The notes under the pieces are model-generated. The model was not told the DNA's origin and made no database searches. It saw only the letters and a program-made list of their open reading frames with translations. From assembly GCA_965222725.1 (NCBI GenBank), contig OZ244969.1, positions 1,054,001-1,118,000 on the forward strand: a DNA stretch of 64,000 bases, read 5' to 3'. The position numbers and the translations under genes were made by a program. Below, piece by piece: positions 53,975 through 63,662 of this stretch; the stretch's first letter is position 1; each line of letters begins with the position of its first letter. This DNA comes from GCA-2748575 sp965222725. GTDB lineage: Bacteria; Pseudomonadota; Gammaproteobacteria; Pseudomonadales; Ketobacteraceae.

Positions 53975-55498
53975 ATGACTGAAACCACTTTGCATCAACA
54001 GATAGCAAACCCTGCCCCCGATGGCGGTGAGACAAGCACTATGGGTATTGATTGGAAGAACTATTCCTGCAAGGAACATTATGACGAACTGATCAGCAGT
54101 CCGGGCAACGCCAGGGCACCGGCCCGGCGGCTGGTGAATTATCTGGCATCACTGACACCGGAAGAGCTGGAAACCCGTCGCCAGACGGCGGAAGTGACCA
54201 TTCAGCAAATGGGTATTACCTTCACGGTCTATACGGACGAAGGCAACATCGACCGCTCCTGGCCATTCGATATTATTCCCCGGATCATTGCCGCAAAACA
54301 GTGGGAAAAAACCGCCAATGGTTTAAAGCAGCGCCTAAAAGCCTTGAACCTTTTTATCAATGATCTCTACCACGATCAGAAAATTCTCAAAGACGGTATC
54401 GTCCCCAAAGAAATCATTCTGGATTCGAAAAACTTTCGTAAGGAATGTGTCGGGGTATCGCCACCCTTGGGGGTGTGGGCGCATATCTGTGGCACCGATC
54501 TGGTGCGCGACAAGGACGGGGAGTTTTACGTACTGGAAGATAATTTGCGGGTACCTTCCGGCGTGTCCTACATGCTGGAAAATCGCGAAATTACCAAACG
54601 GGTGTTACCGGAATTTTTTGAAAGCGATCGCATTCTGCCTATTGATGAATACCCTGCCAAACTGTTCGACATGCTGGAATCCCTGGCGCCCCGCAAAGTG
54701 CGCCAGCCGGAAATTGTGGTATTAACGCCCGGCATTTTTAACTCTGCCTATTTTGAGCATGCCTACCTGGCCCTGCAGATGGGGGCAGAGCTGGTGGAAG
54801 GCCGCGATCTGGTGGTAGGTGACGATGACTGCGTGTACATGAAAACCATCGCCGGGCTGGAACGGGTGGATGTGATTTACCGGCGTATCGATGATTTGTT
54901 CATTGACCCGGAAGCATTCCGCAAGGATTCCATGCTGGGGGTTCCCGGCCTGATGCGTGCCTGGAAAAAAGGCAAGGTAGCGTTAGCCAACGCGCCCGGC
55001 GCCGGGGTGGCCGACGACAAGGTGGTGTACGCCTATGTGCCGGACATTGTGAAATATTATCTGGATGAAGATCCGATTCTGCCCAATGTAGAAACCTATC
55101 TTTGCGAGGATGAAAAACAGCGCAGTTATGTACTGGCCAACCTGGATAAGCTGGTGGTGAAGCCAGCCAATGAATCCGGTGGTTACGGCATGCTGGTGGG
55201 GCCCCATTCCACCAAGAAGGAGCGGGCCACCTTTGCCGAACTGATCAAGAGCAATCCCCGCAACTATATTGCCCAGCCTACCCTGAGTTTATCCACGGCA
55301 CCGACCCTGGTGGATGACGGCAAGGTGGAACCCCGGCACCTGGATCTGCGCCCTTTTATTTTACAGGGTAATGACACTTACGTGACTACCGGAGGGCTGA
55401 CCCGGGTGGCCATGCGCAAGGGGTCGCTAGTAGTCAATTCATCCCAGGGTGGTGGCAGTAAGGATACCTGGATTATTGATACGGAGGGCAAATCCTGA
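53975..55498 (+). CDS. Circularly permuted ATP-grasp protein
   Basis: Protein of 507 residues in the circularly permuted ATP-grasp type family (DUF404/DUF407). The hallmarks are GVWAHICGTDLVRDKDGEFYVLEDNLRVPSGVSYMLENR, the acidic VIYRRIDDLFIDPEAF, VVKPANESGGYGMLVG (nucleotide-binding loop) and RPFILQGNDTYVTTGGLTRVA. ATP-grasp enzymes join a carboxylate to an amine through an acyl-phosphate. The substrate here is not known. A second ATG at 54041 (MGIDWKNY) could be the start, since neither has a good Shine-Dalgarno. It overlaps the alpha-E gene by one base. Confidence 0.92.
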   Translation: MTETTLHQQIANPAPDGGETSTMGIDWKNYSCKEHYDELISSPGNARAPARRLVNYLASLTPEELETRRQTAEVTIQQMGITFTVYTDEGNIDRSWPFDIIPRIIAAKQWEKTANGLKQRLKALNLFINDLYHDQKILKDGIVPKEIILDSKNFRKECVGVSPPLGVWAHICGTDLVRDKDGEFYVLEDNLRVPSGVSYMLENREITKRVLPEFFESDRILPIDEYPAKLFDMLESLAPRKVRQPEIVVLTPGIFNSAYFEHAYLALQMGAELVEGRDLVVGDDDCVYMKTIAGLERVDVIYRRIDDLFIDPEAFRKDSMLGVPGLMRAWKKGKVALANAPGAGVADDKVVYAYVPDIVKYYLDEDPILPNVETYLCEDEKQRSYVLANLDKLVVKPANESGGYGMLVGPHSTKKERATFAELIKSNPRNYIAQPTLSLSTAPTLVDDGKVEPRHLDLRPFILQGNDTYVTTGGLTRVAMRKGSLVVNSSQGGGSKDTWIIDTEGKS

Positions 55499-56433
55499 TG
55501 TTGTCTACCGTAGCTGAAAGACTTTACTGGGCCGCCCGTTATCTGGAGCGGATGGAAAACACGGCCCGCCTGGTAAAGGTCTATACCAACCTGATACTGG
55601 ACCTGCCCGATGATGTGAACATCGGCTGGTATAACCTGGTGGATCTGAACAGCTGCAGCGATGTGTTTGATAAGCGTTATAAAAATCAGACCGAACGCAA
55701 TGTGGTGAAATTTCTGCTGGCGGACGAAAACAATCCCAATTCCATGATCCGTTCCCTGTGGGCGGTGCGGGAAAATATCCGTACCTCCCGGGACGAAGTG
55801 CCGGTGGAAACCTGGGAACAGATCAACGAACTGAATCTTTACGTTAAAGAAAACGTCAGCAAGGCCATCAGTCGCACCAAGCGTCATGATTTTCTGGATA
55901 CCATTATCCAGGGTTGCCAGCAAATCAATGGTCTGCTCAGTGGCACCATGAGCCAGGCGGCGGGTTGGCAGTTTTTACGGGTGGGGCGTAATCTGGAACG
56001 GGCGGATATGACCACCCGCATACTGGACGCGGGTGCCGCGGTGATCATCAGCTCCCATGATACCGATCCGGCATCCAACCTGCGGCAACTGGTGTGGGGC
56101 AATGTGCTGTCATCCCTCAGTGCCTATATCCCCTACCGCAAAGCCATGCGCGCCAAAGTGAAAGGCGAGGATGTGATCCGGTTCCTGGTGGAAGACCAGT
56201 ATTACCCGAGGTCCCTGAATTTTTGTTTAAGCCACATGCAGGATGCGGTGAGCCATTTTCCCCATCCCGAAAAGGTGACCAGGCAGATCACCCGGCTGAA
56301 AAAACGGGTGCTCGGAAAGGATGATTACAGCCAGATTGATCAGACCTTTCGTGACTACCTGAACGATGTGCAGATCGGCATTGCTGACCTGCACGGGTAC
56401 TTTGCCGAAGCCTGGTTCCCCGGCCATTCATAA
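55498..56433 (+). CDS. Alpha-E domain protein
   Basis: All-helical protein of 311 residues, alpha-E (DUF403) family. It starts LSTVAERLYWAARYLERMENTARLVKVY, the diagnostic opening, and continues with DENNPNSMIRSLWAVRENIRTSRDEV and a final FRDYLNDVQIGIADLHGYF. The family occurs next to or fused with permuted ATP-grasp proteins and is thought to act with them; no catalytic residues are established. Its ATG overlaps the ATP-grasp stop (TGATG), so translation is coupled and the two products probably act together. Confidence 0.92.
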   Translation: MLSTVAERLYWAARYLERMENTARLVKVYTNLILDLPDDVNIGWYNLVDLNSCSDVFDKRYKNQTERNVVKFLLADENNPNSMIRSLWAVRENIRTSRDEVPVETWEQINELNLYVKENVSKAISRTKRHDFLDTIIQGCQQINGLLSGTMSQAAGWQFLRVGRNLERADMTTRILDAGAAVIISSHDTDPASNLRQLVWGNVLSSLSAYIPYRKAMRAKVKGEDVIRFLVEDQYYPRSLNFCLSHMQDAVSHFPHPEKVTRQITRLKKRVLGKDDYSQIDQTFRDYLNDVQIGIADLHGYFAEAWFPGHS

Positions 56434-56464
56434 ATATCGTTGTTGTTGAATCAGAGACAGAGCC

Positions 56465-59400
56465 ATGACAATCCGAGTTGCACTGCGTCATCTCACGGAC
56501 TATCAGTTTGATCGTCCGGTACAGGTCTACCCGCACATACTGCGCTTGCGGCCGGCGCCCCATTGCCGCACCAAAATTCATGGCTATTCACTGAAGGTAA
56601 AACCGGAAGGGCATTTTATTAACTGGCAGCAGGACCCTTTTGGCAACTTCCAGGCACGGCTGGTTTTTCCGGAAAAAATCAAACGCCTGACCTTTGAGGT
56701 GGAGGTGATTGCCGACATGACGGTGATCAACCCCTTCGATTTTTTTCTGGAGGAATCGGCGCAAACCTATCCCTTTGAATACGACGAACAGACCACCCGG
56801 GAACTGAAACCCTATCTGGAAAAAATTGAACCGGGCCCTTTGCTGAAGGAATGGCTTGCCAGCGTGAACAACCCGCCGGAAGGAACGGTGGATTTTCTGG
56901 TGTACCTGAATCAGAAACTGCAACAGGACATTGCCTACGGTATTCGTATGGAACCGGGGGTGCAGACCTGTGAAGAAACCCTGAAGTTAAAAAAAGGCTC
57001 CTGCCGGGACACGGCCTGGCTGTTGATTCAGATCATGCGTCACTTTGGTCTGGCGGCCCGTTTTACCTCCGGCTACCTGGTGCAGTTAACCCCGGATGTG
57101 AAAGCCCTGGATGGCCCCAGCGGCCCGGAAGCGGACTTTACCGATCTGCACGCCTGGTGCGAGGTGTATATTCCCGGTGCCGGCTGGGTGGGGCTGGATC
57201 CCACCTCCGGATTGCTGGCCGGTGAAGGCCATATTCCCCTGGCCTGCACACCGGACCCGGTATCTGCCGCTCCCATTACCGGGGCCACCGGCAAGTGCGA
57301 AGTCAGTTTCGATTACGCCAACGAAGTCTTCCGTATTCATGAAGATCCCCGGGTCACCAAACCCTATACCGATGAACAATGGCAGACCATTCTGGCCCTG
57401 GGGGATGCGGTGGATCAGTCCCTGGAACAAAACGATGTGCGCCTTACCCTGGGGGGTGAACCTACTTTTGTGTCCGTTGATGATATGGAGTCGGCCCAGT
57501 GGACCACGGCGGCGCTGGGTGAGCAAAAACTCAAGCTGGCCAAGGATCTGTTGCTGCGCCTGCGGGACCAGTTCGGCCCCAACGGCATCGTGCATTACGG
57601 TCAGGGAAAATGGTACCCGGGGGAAGAGCTTCCCCGCTGGGCCCTGGGCTGTTTCTGGCGCAAGGACGGTCAGGCCCTGTGGGAAGACAAAGTCCTGCTG
57701 GCCCGGGTAGACAAGGATTACGGTTTTGATAATGAGGATGCCAAAATCTTCAGCAAACAGCTGGCCCGGCATCTGGCACTGAATCCAAAATTCTGTCAGC
57801 CCCTGTATGAAGACACGCTTTACTATTTGTGGAAAGAACAGAGCCTGCCCAACAACCTTGATCCGTTGAAAGCCAATCTGAAAGACAGCCTGGAAAGGCG
57901 CCGTATTGCCCGGGTGTTAAAACAGGGGCTGGATGAGCCGGTGGGCTATGTACTGCCTCTGGGCTGGGACGGGGTTAAAAACAGCTGGCGTTCCAGTGAA
58001 TGGCCCATGCGCAACGAACGCATTCTGCTGATTCCCGGTGATTCGCCCGCCGGGCTAAGGCTGCCGCTGGATTCCCTGCCCTGGGTAAGCGACCAACAGA
58101 AACGCCGCGAATTCGATGCCGAGCGTGACCCCTTTTCCACCCCGGAACAACTGGGTGAGGTGGCCAGCCTTTATCTCCAGACAGTGCCGGATGTCGCCCA
58201 GGTACAGCACGAACAATTGCAGACCATGGATGATGCCGACATAGATGCCGAGGGCGCTACTGATGTAGTCCGCACCGCCCTTTGTGTCGAGGCCCGCAAT
58301 GGCCGCCTGCATATCTTTCTGCCACCGCTCCATTACCTGGAACATTTTGTGGCGCTGATTCATGCCATTGAACTCAGCGCCGGTGAACTGAAAATGCCGG
58401 TGGTGCTGGAAGGTTACGAGCCCCCCAAAGACCCGCGTTTGTGCAGCCTGCTGGTAACCCCCGATCCCGGCGTGATTGAAGTGAATATTCATCCTGCCAA
58501 ATCCTGGAAGGAGCTGGTGAACAACACCCGGGTGCTCTATGACGAAGCCTGGAAATCCCGCCTGGGCACGGAAAAGTTCATGCTGGATGGCCGCCACACC
58601 GGCACCGGCGGTGGCAACCATGTCACCCTGGGGGGCGCCACGCCCGCTGACAGCCCGTTTCTGCGGCGTCCGGATCTGCTGCGCAGCCTGGTGACTTACT
58701 GGCAGCATCATCCGGGGCTGTCCTATCTGTTTTCCGGCATGTTTATTGGCCCTACCAGCCAGGCGCCCCGGGTAGATGAAGGCCGCGATGAAATGCTCTA
58801 CGAGCTGGAAATTGCCTTTCAGCAAATGCCCAGAGGGGAAGTGGCACAACCCTGGATGGTAGACCGGCTGATGCGCAATCTGCTGATCGATATCACCGGT
58901 AATACCCATCGTTCGGAGTTCTGTATCGACAAGCTCTATTCCCCGGGTAGCGCCAGTGGCCGCCAGGGATTACTGGAATTTCGTGGTTTTGAAATGCCGC
59001 CCCATTACCAGATGGCTCTGGTGCAGGTATTGCTGATCCGTTCGCTGGTGGCCCGTTTCTGGGACAAACCCTACGAACAACCGTTGGTGCGCTGGGGCAC
59101 CAATCTGCACGACCGCTTTATGCTGCCCCATTATGTGTGGCAGGACATCCGCGATGTGGTGGAGGATCTGCAGCAGCAGGGTATTCCCTTCCAGCTGGAC
59201 TGGCTGCTGCCCTTTGAAGAGTTCCGCTTTCCCCATTACGGCCGCATCAATCTGGATGATATTGAAATCGAATTGCGCTGGGCCATCGAGCCCTGGCATG
59301 TGCTGGGGGAAGAGATTACCAGCCAGGGCACTGCCCGCTTTGTGGATTCGTCCGTTGAGCGTTTGCAGGTAAAAGTCACCGGCATTAACACCGCCCGCTA

Positions 59401-59839
59401 TGTGCTGGCCTGCAATGGTCGCCGGGTGCCACTGAACCCCACCGGGCGCCATGAGGAATACGTGGCCGGGGTACGCTACCGGGCCTGGCAGCCGCCGTCG
59501 GCACTACACCCCACCATTGGTTTGCACGTACCGCTGGTGTTTGACCTGATTGATACCTGGAATGGCCGGTCGATTGGTGGCTGTACCTACCATGTGACGC
59601 ATCCCGGCGGCCGCAGCTACGATACTTTCCCTGTGAATGCTTTTGAGGCAGAATCCCGCCGCGTGAATCGCTTCTGGGATCACGGCCACACCCAGGGCAC
59701 CATCACGCCGCGGCCGTTCAATGATGCCATCCGGGAATTTTTTCCTGACCAGCAGCCTCCAAGGCCCATGGCGCCACCGCCGGAGGAGCCCGCTGGTGAG
59801 TACCCACATACCCTGGATCTGCGTCGTACGGTGATGTGA
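56465..59839 (+). CDS. Transglutaminase-like protein with DUF2126 domain
   Basis: Large protein of 1,124 residues. An N-terminal beta domain (about 1-110, Bact_transglu_N type with LRHLTDYQFDRPVQVYPHILRLRP) and a transglutaminase-like cysteine peptidase fold (about 150-265) with C180 (KGSCRDTAW), H229 (DLHAWCEVY) and D245 (GLDPTSG) as triad. Residues about 320-1,120 form DUF2126, with LGGEPTFVSVDDM, GGGNHVTLGG and HRSEFCIDKLYSP. The domain pair is a regular component of ATP-grasp/alpha-E clusters. The transglutaminase part could cleave or transfer amide bonds on the ligase product. No signal peptide. Confidence 0.92.
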   Translation: MTIRVALRHLTDYQFDRPVQVYPHILRLRPAPHCRTKIHGYSLKVKPEGHFINWQQDPFGNFQARLVFPEKIKRLTFEVEVIADMTVINPFDFFLEESAQTYPFEYDEQTTRELKPYLEKIEPGPLLKEWLASVNNPPEGTVDFLVYLNQKLQQDIAYGIRMEPGVQTCEETLKLKKGSCRDTAWLLIQIMRHFGLAARFTSGYLVQLTPDVKALDGPSGPEADFTDLHAWCEVYIPGAGWVGLDPTSGLLAGEGHIPLACTPDPVSAAPITGATGKCEVSFDYANEVFRIHEDPRVTKPYTDEQWQTILALGDAVDQSLEQNDVRLTLGGEPTFVSVDDMESAQWTTAALGEQKLKLAKDLLLRLRDQFGPNGIVHYGQGKWYPGEELPRWALGCFWRKDGQALWEDKVLLARVDKDYGFDNEDAKIFSKQLARHLALNPKFCQPLYEDTLYYLWKEQSLPNNLDPLKANLKDSLERRRIARVLKQGLDEPVGYVLPLGWDGVKNSWRSSEWPMRNERILLIPGDSPAGLRLPLDSLPWVSDQQKRREFDAERDPFSTPEQLGEVASLYLQTVPDVAQVQHEQLQTMDDADIDAEGATDVVRTALCVEARNGRLHIFLPPLHYLEHFVALIHAIELSAGELKMPVVLEGYEPPKDPRLCSLLVTPDPGVIEVNIHPAKSWKELVNNTRVLYDEAWKSRLGTEKFMLDGRHTGTGGGNHVTLGGATPADSPFLRRPDLLRSLVTYWQHHPGLSYLFSGMFIGPTSQAPRVDEGRDEMLYELEIAFQQMPRGEVAQPWMVDRLMRNLLIDITGNTHRSEFCIDKLYSPGSASGRQGLLEFRGFEMPPHYQMALVQVLLIRSLVARFWDKPYEQPLVRWGTNLHDRFMLPHYVWQDIRDVVEDLQQQGIPFQLDWLLPFEEFRFPHYGRINLDDIEIELRWAIEPWHVLGEEITSQGTARFVDSSVERLQVKVTGINTARYVLACNGRRVPLNPTGRHEEYVAGVRYRAWQPPSALHPTIGLHVPLVFDLIDTWNGRSIGGCTYHVTHPGGRSYDTFPVNAFEAESRRVNRFWDHGHTQGTITPRPFNDAIREFFPDQQPPRPMAPPPEEPAGEYPHTLDLRRTVM

Positions 59840-59894
59840 CTTCTGGCCAATATCCCCCATAATAGGGTCAACAGGCCCCGGTACCGATCTCGCT

Positions 59895-62450
59895 ATGCAA
59901 CCGACTTCCAACACAGTTACTGACCAGCAGCCCCTGGGCTACCAGACCCAGGCCCAGGGGTACGATGAAGTCTATGGCGCGGATGGCAACATTCGCGACC
60001 ACTGGCAGTACCTGTTCGAAAGCCTGAACGAACTGGGCCAGCAGGCCATTGATGAACGCCATGTCAAAGCCCAGCGTATTCTGCGGGATGACGGCGCCAC
60101 CTATAACGTGTACCAGCAGGAAGCCGCCCGCAGCCGGGCCTGGTTTCTGGACCCCATTCCCCATATGCTCACCAGCGAGGAATGGGGCAATATCGAATCC
60201 GGCCTGCTGGAACGTTCCGAATTACTCAATCTGCTGCTGACGGATATTTACGGTCCCCGGGAAATTATCAAATACGGCCTGGTGCCGCCGGAACTGATCT
60301 TTTCCCACAAAGGCTTTTTGCGCCCCTGCCATGACGCCAAGTTGCCCGGCGAACATCAGCTGATCCTGCATGCGGTGGATATGGTGCGCAATGCTGACGG
60401 TGACATGTGTGTCATCAGCGATCGCACCCAGGCTCCCAGCGGTGCCGGTTATGCGCTGGAAAACCGCACGGTAATGTCGCGGATTTTCCCCAGTCTGTTC
60501 CGCGACAGCCACGTGCACCGGCTGGCCCTGTTTTTCCGCTCCCTGCGCCACAAGCTGGCGGGTTTGAGCCTGGGCAGCAAGGTGCCCAGAATCGTGGTGC
60601 TTACCCCGGGGGCTTTTAACGAAACCTATTTCGAACATGCCTACCTGGCCAATTATCTGGGTTTTAACCTGGTGCAGGGGGGCGATTTAACGGTGCGCAA
60701 TGGCTTTGTATGGATGAAATCTCTGCAGGGGCTGCGCAAGGTGGATGTGATCCTGCGCCGGGTGGATGATGTGTATTGCGACCCGGTGGAACTGCGTGGC
60801 GATTCCCATTTGGGGGTGCCCGGCCTGCTGGAAGTGATTCGTTCCGGCCGGGTGGTAGTAGCCAATCCCCTGGGTTCCGGTGTGCTGGAAAACCCGGCCC
60901 TGTTAAAGTTCCTGCCGGATATCGGCCGCTTTTTCCTCGGCCGTGAACCCCGTTTGCCGTCGGTGGAAACCCACTGGTGTGCGGATCAGAATGATCATCA
61001 GTATGTACTGGATCATTTCGACGAGATGGTGATCAAGCCGGTGTACCGCCAGCCGGGATCTTTCAGTCAGCTGGTGTCGGAAATGGATGAAGACGCCAAA
61101 CTCAAACTGAAACAGGCCATGGCGCAAAATCCCCATCTGTTTGTGGGCCAGCGCTATGTGCGCCCGTCGCAAACACCTGCCTGGTACCGCAAATCCCTGG
61201 AATCCCGCCCGGCCATTCTGCGCAGTTTTTCGGTGGCGGGTGAAAGCTCCTATTGTGTCATGCCCGGTGGCCTCACCCGGGTGGGCGCCAAAGCCGATAC
61301 CAGTATTCTCACTAACCAGAAAGGCTCCAAAAGCAAAGACACCTGGGTGATTGCCTCGGAGCCGGAAAAACAGATTTCCCTGTACACCGAATCCGCTACT
61401 GCACCGGCCGAAAACAGCGATCACAGCACCGACCTGCCCAGTCGGGTGGTGGAAAACCTGTTCTGGATGGGCCGCTATGCCGAGCGGGCCGAAGCCGCGC
61501 TGCGCCTGCTGCGTTCTGTGTTTGTGCGGCTCAATGGTTTTGAATATTTATCGGCAGTGGCTACCCAAACCCTGCTGCGTTCCGTGACACACCTGACCAA
61601 TACCTACCCCGGTTTCACGGTGAAAAATACTGACATCTTTAGCGCACCGGAAGACGAACTCTTGTCCGTGGTGCTGGATGAAAAACGTATAGGTGGTGTG
61701 GCTTCCAGCCTGGTGGCCATGCTGGGTTCCGCGGAAGAAGTGAAAGAACTGCTTTCCGCAGATACCCAGCGGGTAATCAATGATATCCGCGATGAACTGG
61801 AAACCCTGAAGAAAAATTTCCCCAATCAGATATCGTCCGCGCCGGAAGAAGCACTGGATCCCCTGGTAACTACCTTGCTGGCCTTATCGGGCCTGTGTCA
61901 GGAAAGCATGATCCGTGGTATGGGCTGGCGCTTTCTGGAAATGGGGCGGCGATTTGAACGGGCACTGCAAACCATTTCCCTGTTGCGGGCCACCACCGTG
62001 CCGGTATTAACGGACAATGATGAAATGATTCTGCTGGAGTCGGTGCTGTTCAGTGTGGAAGCCCTGATTACTTACCGGCGACGTTACCGCACCGATATGA
62101 AAGTGGAAAATGCCCTGGACCTGATCATGCTGGACGAAAGCAATCCCCGTTCACTCATTTATCAGTTGTCACGGCTGGAATCCCACTTACAGGCGTTGCC
62201 AAAACGCAAAGCGGATGTGCGCCTGCTGCAGGAAGAACGCGCCGTGCTGGAAGCAAAAACTTCCCTGCAGTTATCGGATTTGAGCGAACTGGCGAAAACA
62301 GAAGAAGGCCTGGGTATTCGTGAAAACCTGGATCAGCTGCTGGTACGGGTTCAGCACCTGCTGGTGGATGGTACCACCGAGTTGTCGGATCGTTTCTTCG
62401 ATCATGCCGCCGGCCCGCAGCCTTTGACCAAATCCGGGTGGGAACTGTAA
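59895..62450 (+). CDS. Circularly permuted ATP-grasp/alpha-E fusion
   Basis: Protein of 851 residues combining the two functions encoded separately just upstream. Residues about 1-490 are a permuted ATP-grasp with ISDRTQAPSGAGYALENR, VILRRVDDVYCDPVELRGDS, MVIKPVYRQPGSFSQLVS and RSFSVAGESSYCVMPGGLTRV. After a linker, residues about 515-840 are alpha-E, starting SRVVENLFWMGRYAERAEAAL and including DESNPRSLIYQLSRLESHL. The fusion supports a direct partnership of the two domains. It overlaps the last transglutaminase gene at TAATG. Confidence 0.93.
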   Translation: MQPTSNTVTDQQPLGYQTQAQGYDEVYGADGNIRDHWQYLFESLNELGQQAIDERHVKAQRILRDDGATYNVYQQEAARSRAWFLDPIPHMLTSEEWGNIESGLLERSELLNLLLTDIYGPREIIKYGLVPPELIFSHKGFLRPCHDAKLPGEHQLILHAVDMVRNADGDMCVISDRTQAPSGAGYALENRTVMSRIFPSLFRDSHVHRLALFFRSLRHKLAGLSLGSKVPRIVVLTPGAFNETYFEHAYLANYLGFNLVQGGDLTVRNGFVWMKSLQGLRKVDVILRRVDDVYCDPVELRGDSHLGVPGLLEVIRSGRVVVANPLGSGVLENPALLKFLPDIGRFFLGREPRLPSVETHWCADQNDHQYVLDHFDEMVIKPVYRQPGSFSQLVSEMDEDAKLKLKQAMAQNPHLFVGQRYVRPSQTPAWYRKSLESRPAILRSFSVAGESSYCVMPGGLTRVGAKADTSILTNQKGSKSKDTWVIASEPEKQISLYTESATAPAENSDHSTDLPSRVVENLFWMGRYAERAEAALRLLRSVFVRLNGFEYLSAVATQTLLRSVTHLTNTYPGFTVKNTDIFSAPEDELLSVVLDEKRIGGVASSLVAMLGSAEEVKELLSADTQRVINDIRDELETLKKNFPNQISSAPEEALDPLVTTLLALSGLCQESMIRGMGWRFLEMGRRFERALQTISLLRATTVPVLTDNDEMILLESVLFSVEALITYRRRYRTDMKVENALDLIMLDESNPRSLIYQLSRLESHLQALPKRKADVRLLQEERAVLEAKTSLQLSDLSELAKTEEGLGIRENLDQLLVRVQHLLVDGTTELSDRFFDHAAGPQPLTKSGWEL

Positions 62451-63334
62451 TGATCAAATATCAGATCCGTCATACCACCACCTACAAATACGCCGACAAG
62501 GTTACCCAGTGTCATAACCTGGTGTATCTGCTGCCGCGGGATACCAATCATCAGCGTTGTATTAACGTGTCCCTGTCAGTGAACCCGCAGCCATCCCATT
62601 CGCAACGGCGTTTTGATTACTTCGGTAATCAGAGTTTTTATTTTTCCGTGGAAAAAGCCCATAAGGAACTGGAAGTCACCGCGTTAAGTCAGGTGGAAGT
62701 CAAGGAATCACGCCCTACGCTGGATCTGGATTTTGGTATTACCTGCGAACAGGCCCGCAAGCTGATGAAAGACGGCCAGAGCGAAGTGACGCTGCTGGCC
62801 CGGGAATTTACCCTGGATTCCCCCATGGTGGCGGCGGCGCCGGATCTGCGCGATTACGCCCGGGAATTTTTTAAACGGGACCGGCCGTTGCTGTCGGCCG
62901 TGCGGGCTCTCACCACCCGGATCTATAAAGATTTTACCTATGATCCCGGCTTCAGCTCGGTCGCCACGCCACTGTCTGACGTCATGGCCCATCGCCGTGG
63001 CGTCTGTCAGGACTTTGCCCATCTGGCCATCGGCTGTTTGCGCTCCATGGGATTCCCCGCCCGTTATGTCAGTGGTTATATCGAAACCCTGCCGCCCCCG
63101 GGCCAGGAAAAACTGGTGGGCAGCGATGCCACTCACGCCTGGGTGGCGGTGTATTCCCCCGGCGAGGGCTGGTTCGAGTTTGATCCCACCAACGACAAAC
63201 TGGCGGAAGAGCAGCATATCACCACCGCCTGGGGTCGGGATTATTCGGATGTATCGCCCCTTAAAGGTGTCATTTTCGGTGGCGGTAACAAGCATTCACT
63301 GGCGGTGGCCGTGGATGTGAATCGGGTGGCCTGA
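62450..63334 (+). CDS. Transglutaminase-like cysteine protein
   Basis: Protein of 294 residues. An N-terminal Bact_transglu_N beta domain (IRHTTTYKYADKVTQCHNLVYLLPRD) precedes a transglutaminase-like domain with triad C186 (RGVCQDFAH), H229 (ATHAWVAVYSP) and D245 (FDPTND). The ATG at 62450 overlaps the previous stop and is preferred to 62438, four codons earlier. It closes the five-gene cluster, followed by a strong terminator. It is smaller than the DUF2126 protein and lacks that domain, so the two transglutaminase-like proteins are likely to have different substrates or steps. Confidence 0.93.
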   Translation: MIKYQIRHTTTYKYADKVTQCHNLVYLLPRDTNHQRCINVSLSVNPQPSHSQRRFDYFGNQSFYFSVEKAHKELEVTALSQVEVKESRPTLDLDFGITCEQARKLMKDGQSEVTLLAREFTLDSPMVAAAPDLRDYAREFFKRDRPLLSAVRALTTRIYKDFTYDPGFSSVATPLSDVMAHRRGVCQDFAHLAIGCLRSMGFPARYVSGYIETLPPPGQEKLVGSDATHAWVAVYSPGEGWFEFDPTNDKLAEEQHITTAWGRDYSDVSPLKGVIFGGGNKHSLAVAVDVNRVA

Positions 63335-63344
63335 ATCCTGATGT

Positions 63345-63391
63345 TTCGCCCGGATTTGGACTATCCAAACACCGGGCGAAGCGACATTTTT
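63345..63391 (+). terminator. Terminator of the ATP-grasp cluster
   Basis: TTCGCCCGG (63345-63353) pairs with CCGGGCGAA (63372-63380), with an inner TTTGGA/TCCAAA stem around CTA. A T-run follows at 63387-63391. It is 10 bases after the stop codon at 63334. Confidence 0.85.
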
Positions 63392-63662
63392 ATGCGGATT
63401 GTAACAATGACTATATAGTCCACTCAGATCCGTTTCTCTCCTGTTCTCAACCCTGAAAACTTCCCGCGATTTGTCGCCAAATGACAGCCATAAGAGTCAA
63501 TTGGGCCTAGATAGTCACCCTGTATTCCCTTAAGCTTGTTTACCCTCCGGATTGTCTGACAATCCGGACAGATGTACCAAGTTTTCAAAGAGAGACTAGG
63601 CTATAAATACAAAGAATCGCAACTCTGCGATTCCGCTCAAGAGTGAACTTTCAGGGTAGAGT
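63392..63662. other. Upstream region of the last gene, with two perfect hairpins
   Basis: No gene. CCGGATTGT-CTG-ACAATCCGG (63547-63567) and GAATCGCA-ACTC-TGCGATTC (63614-63633) are perfect inverted repeats. TATAAA at 63602-63607 could be a -10 element, which would place the second hairpin in the 5' leader and the first upstream of the promoter as a possible operator. Confidence 0.45.
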
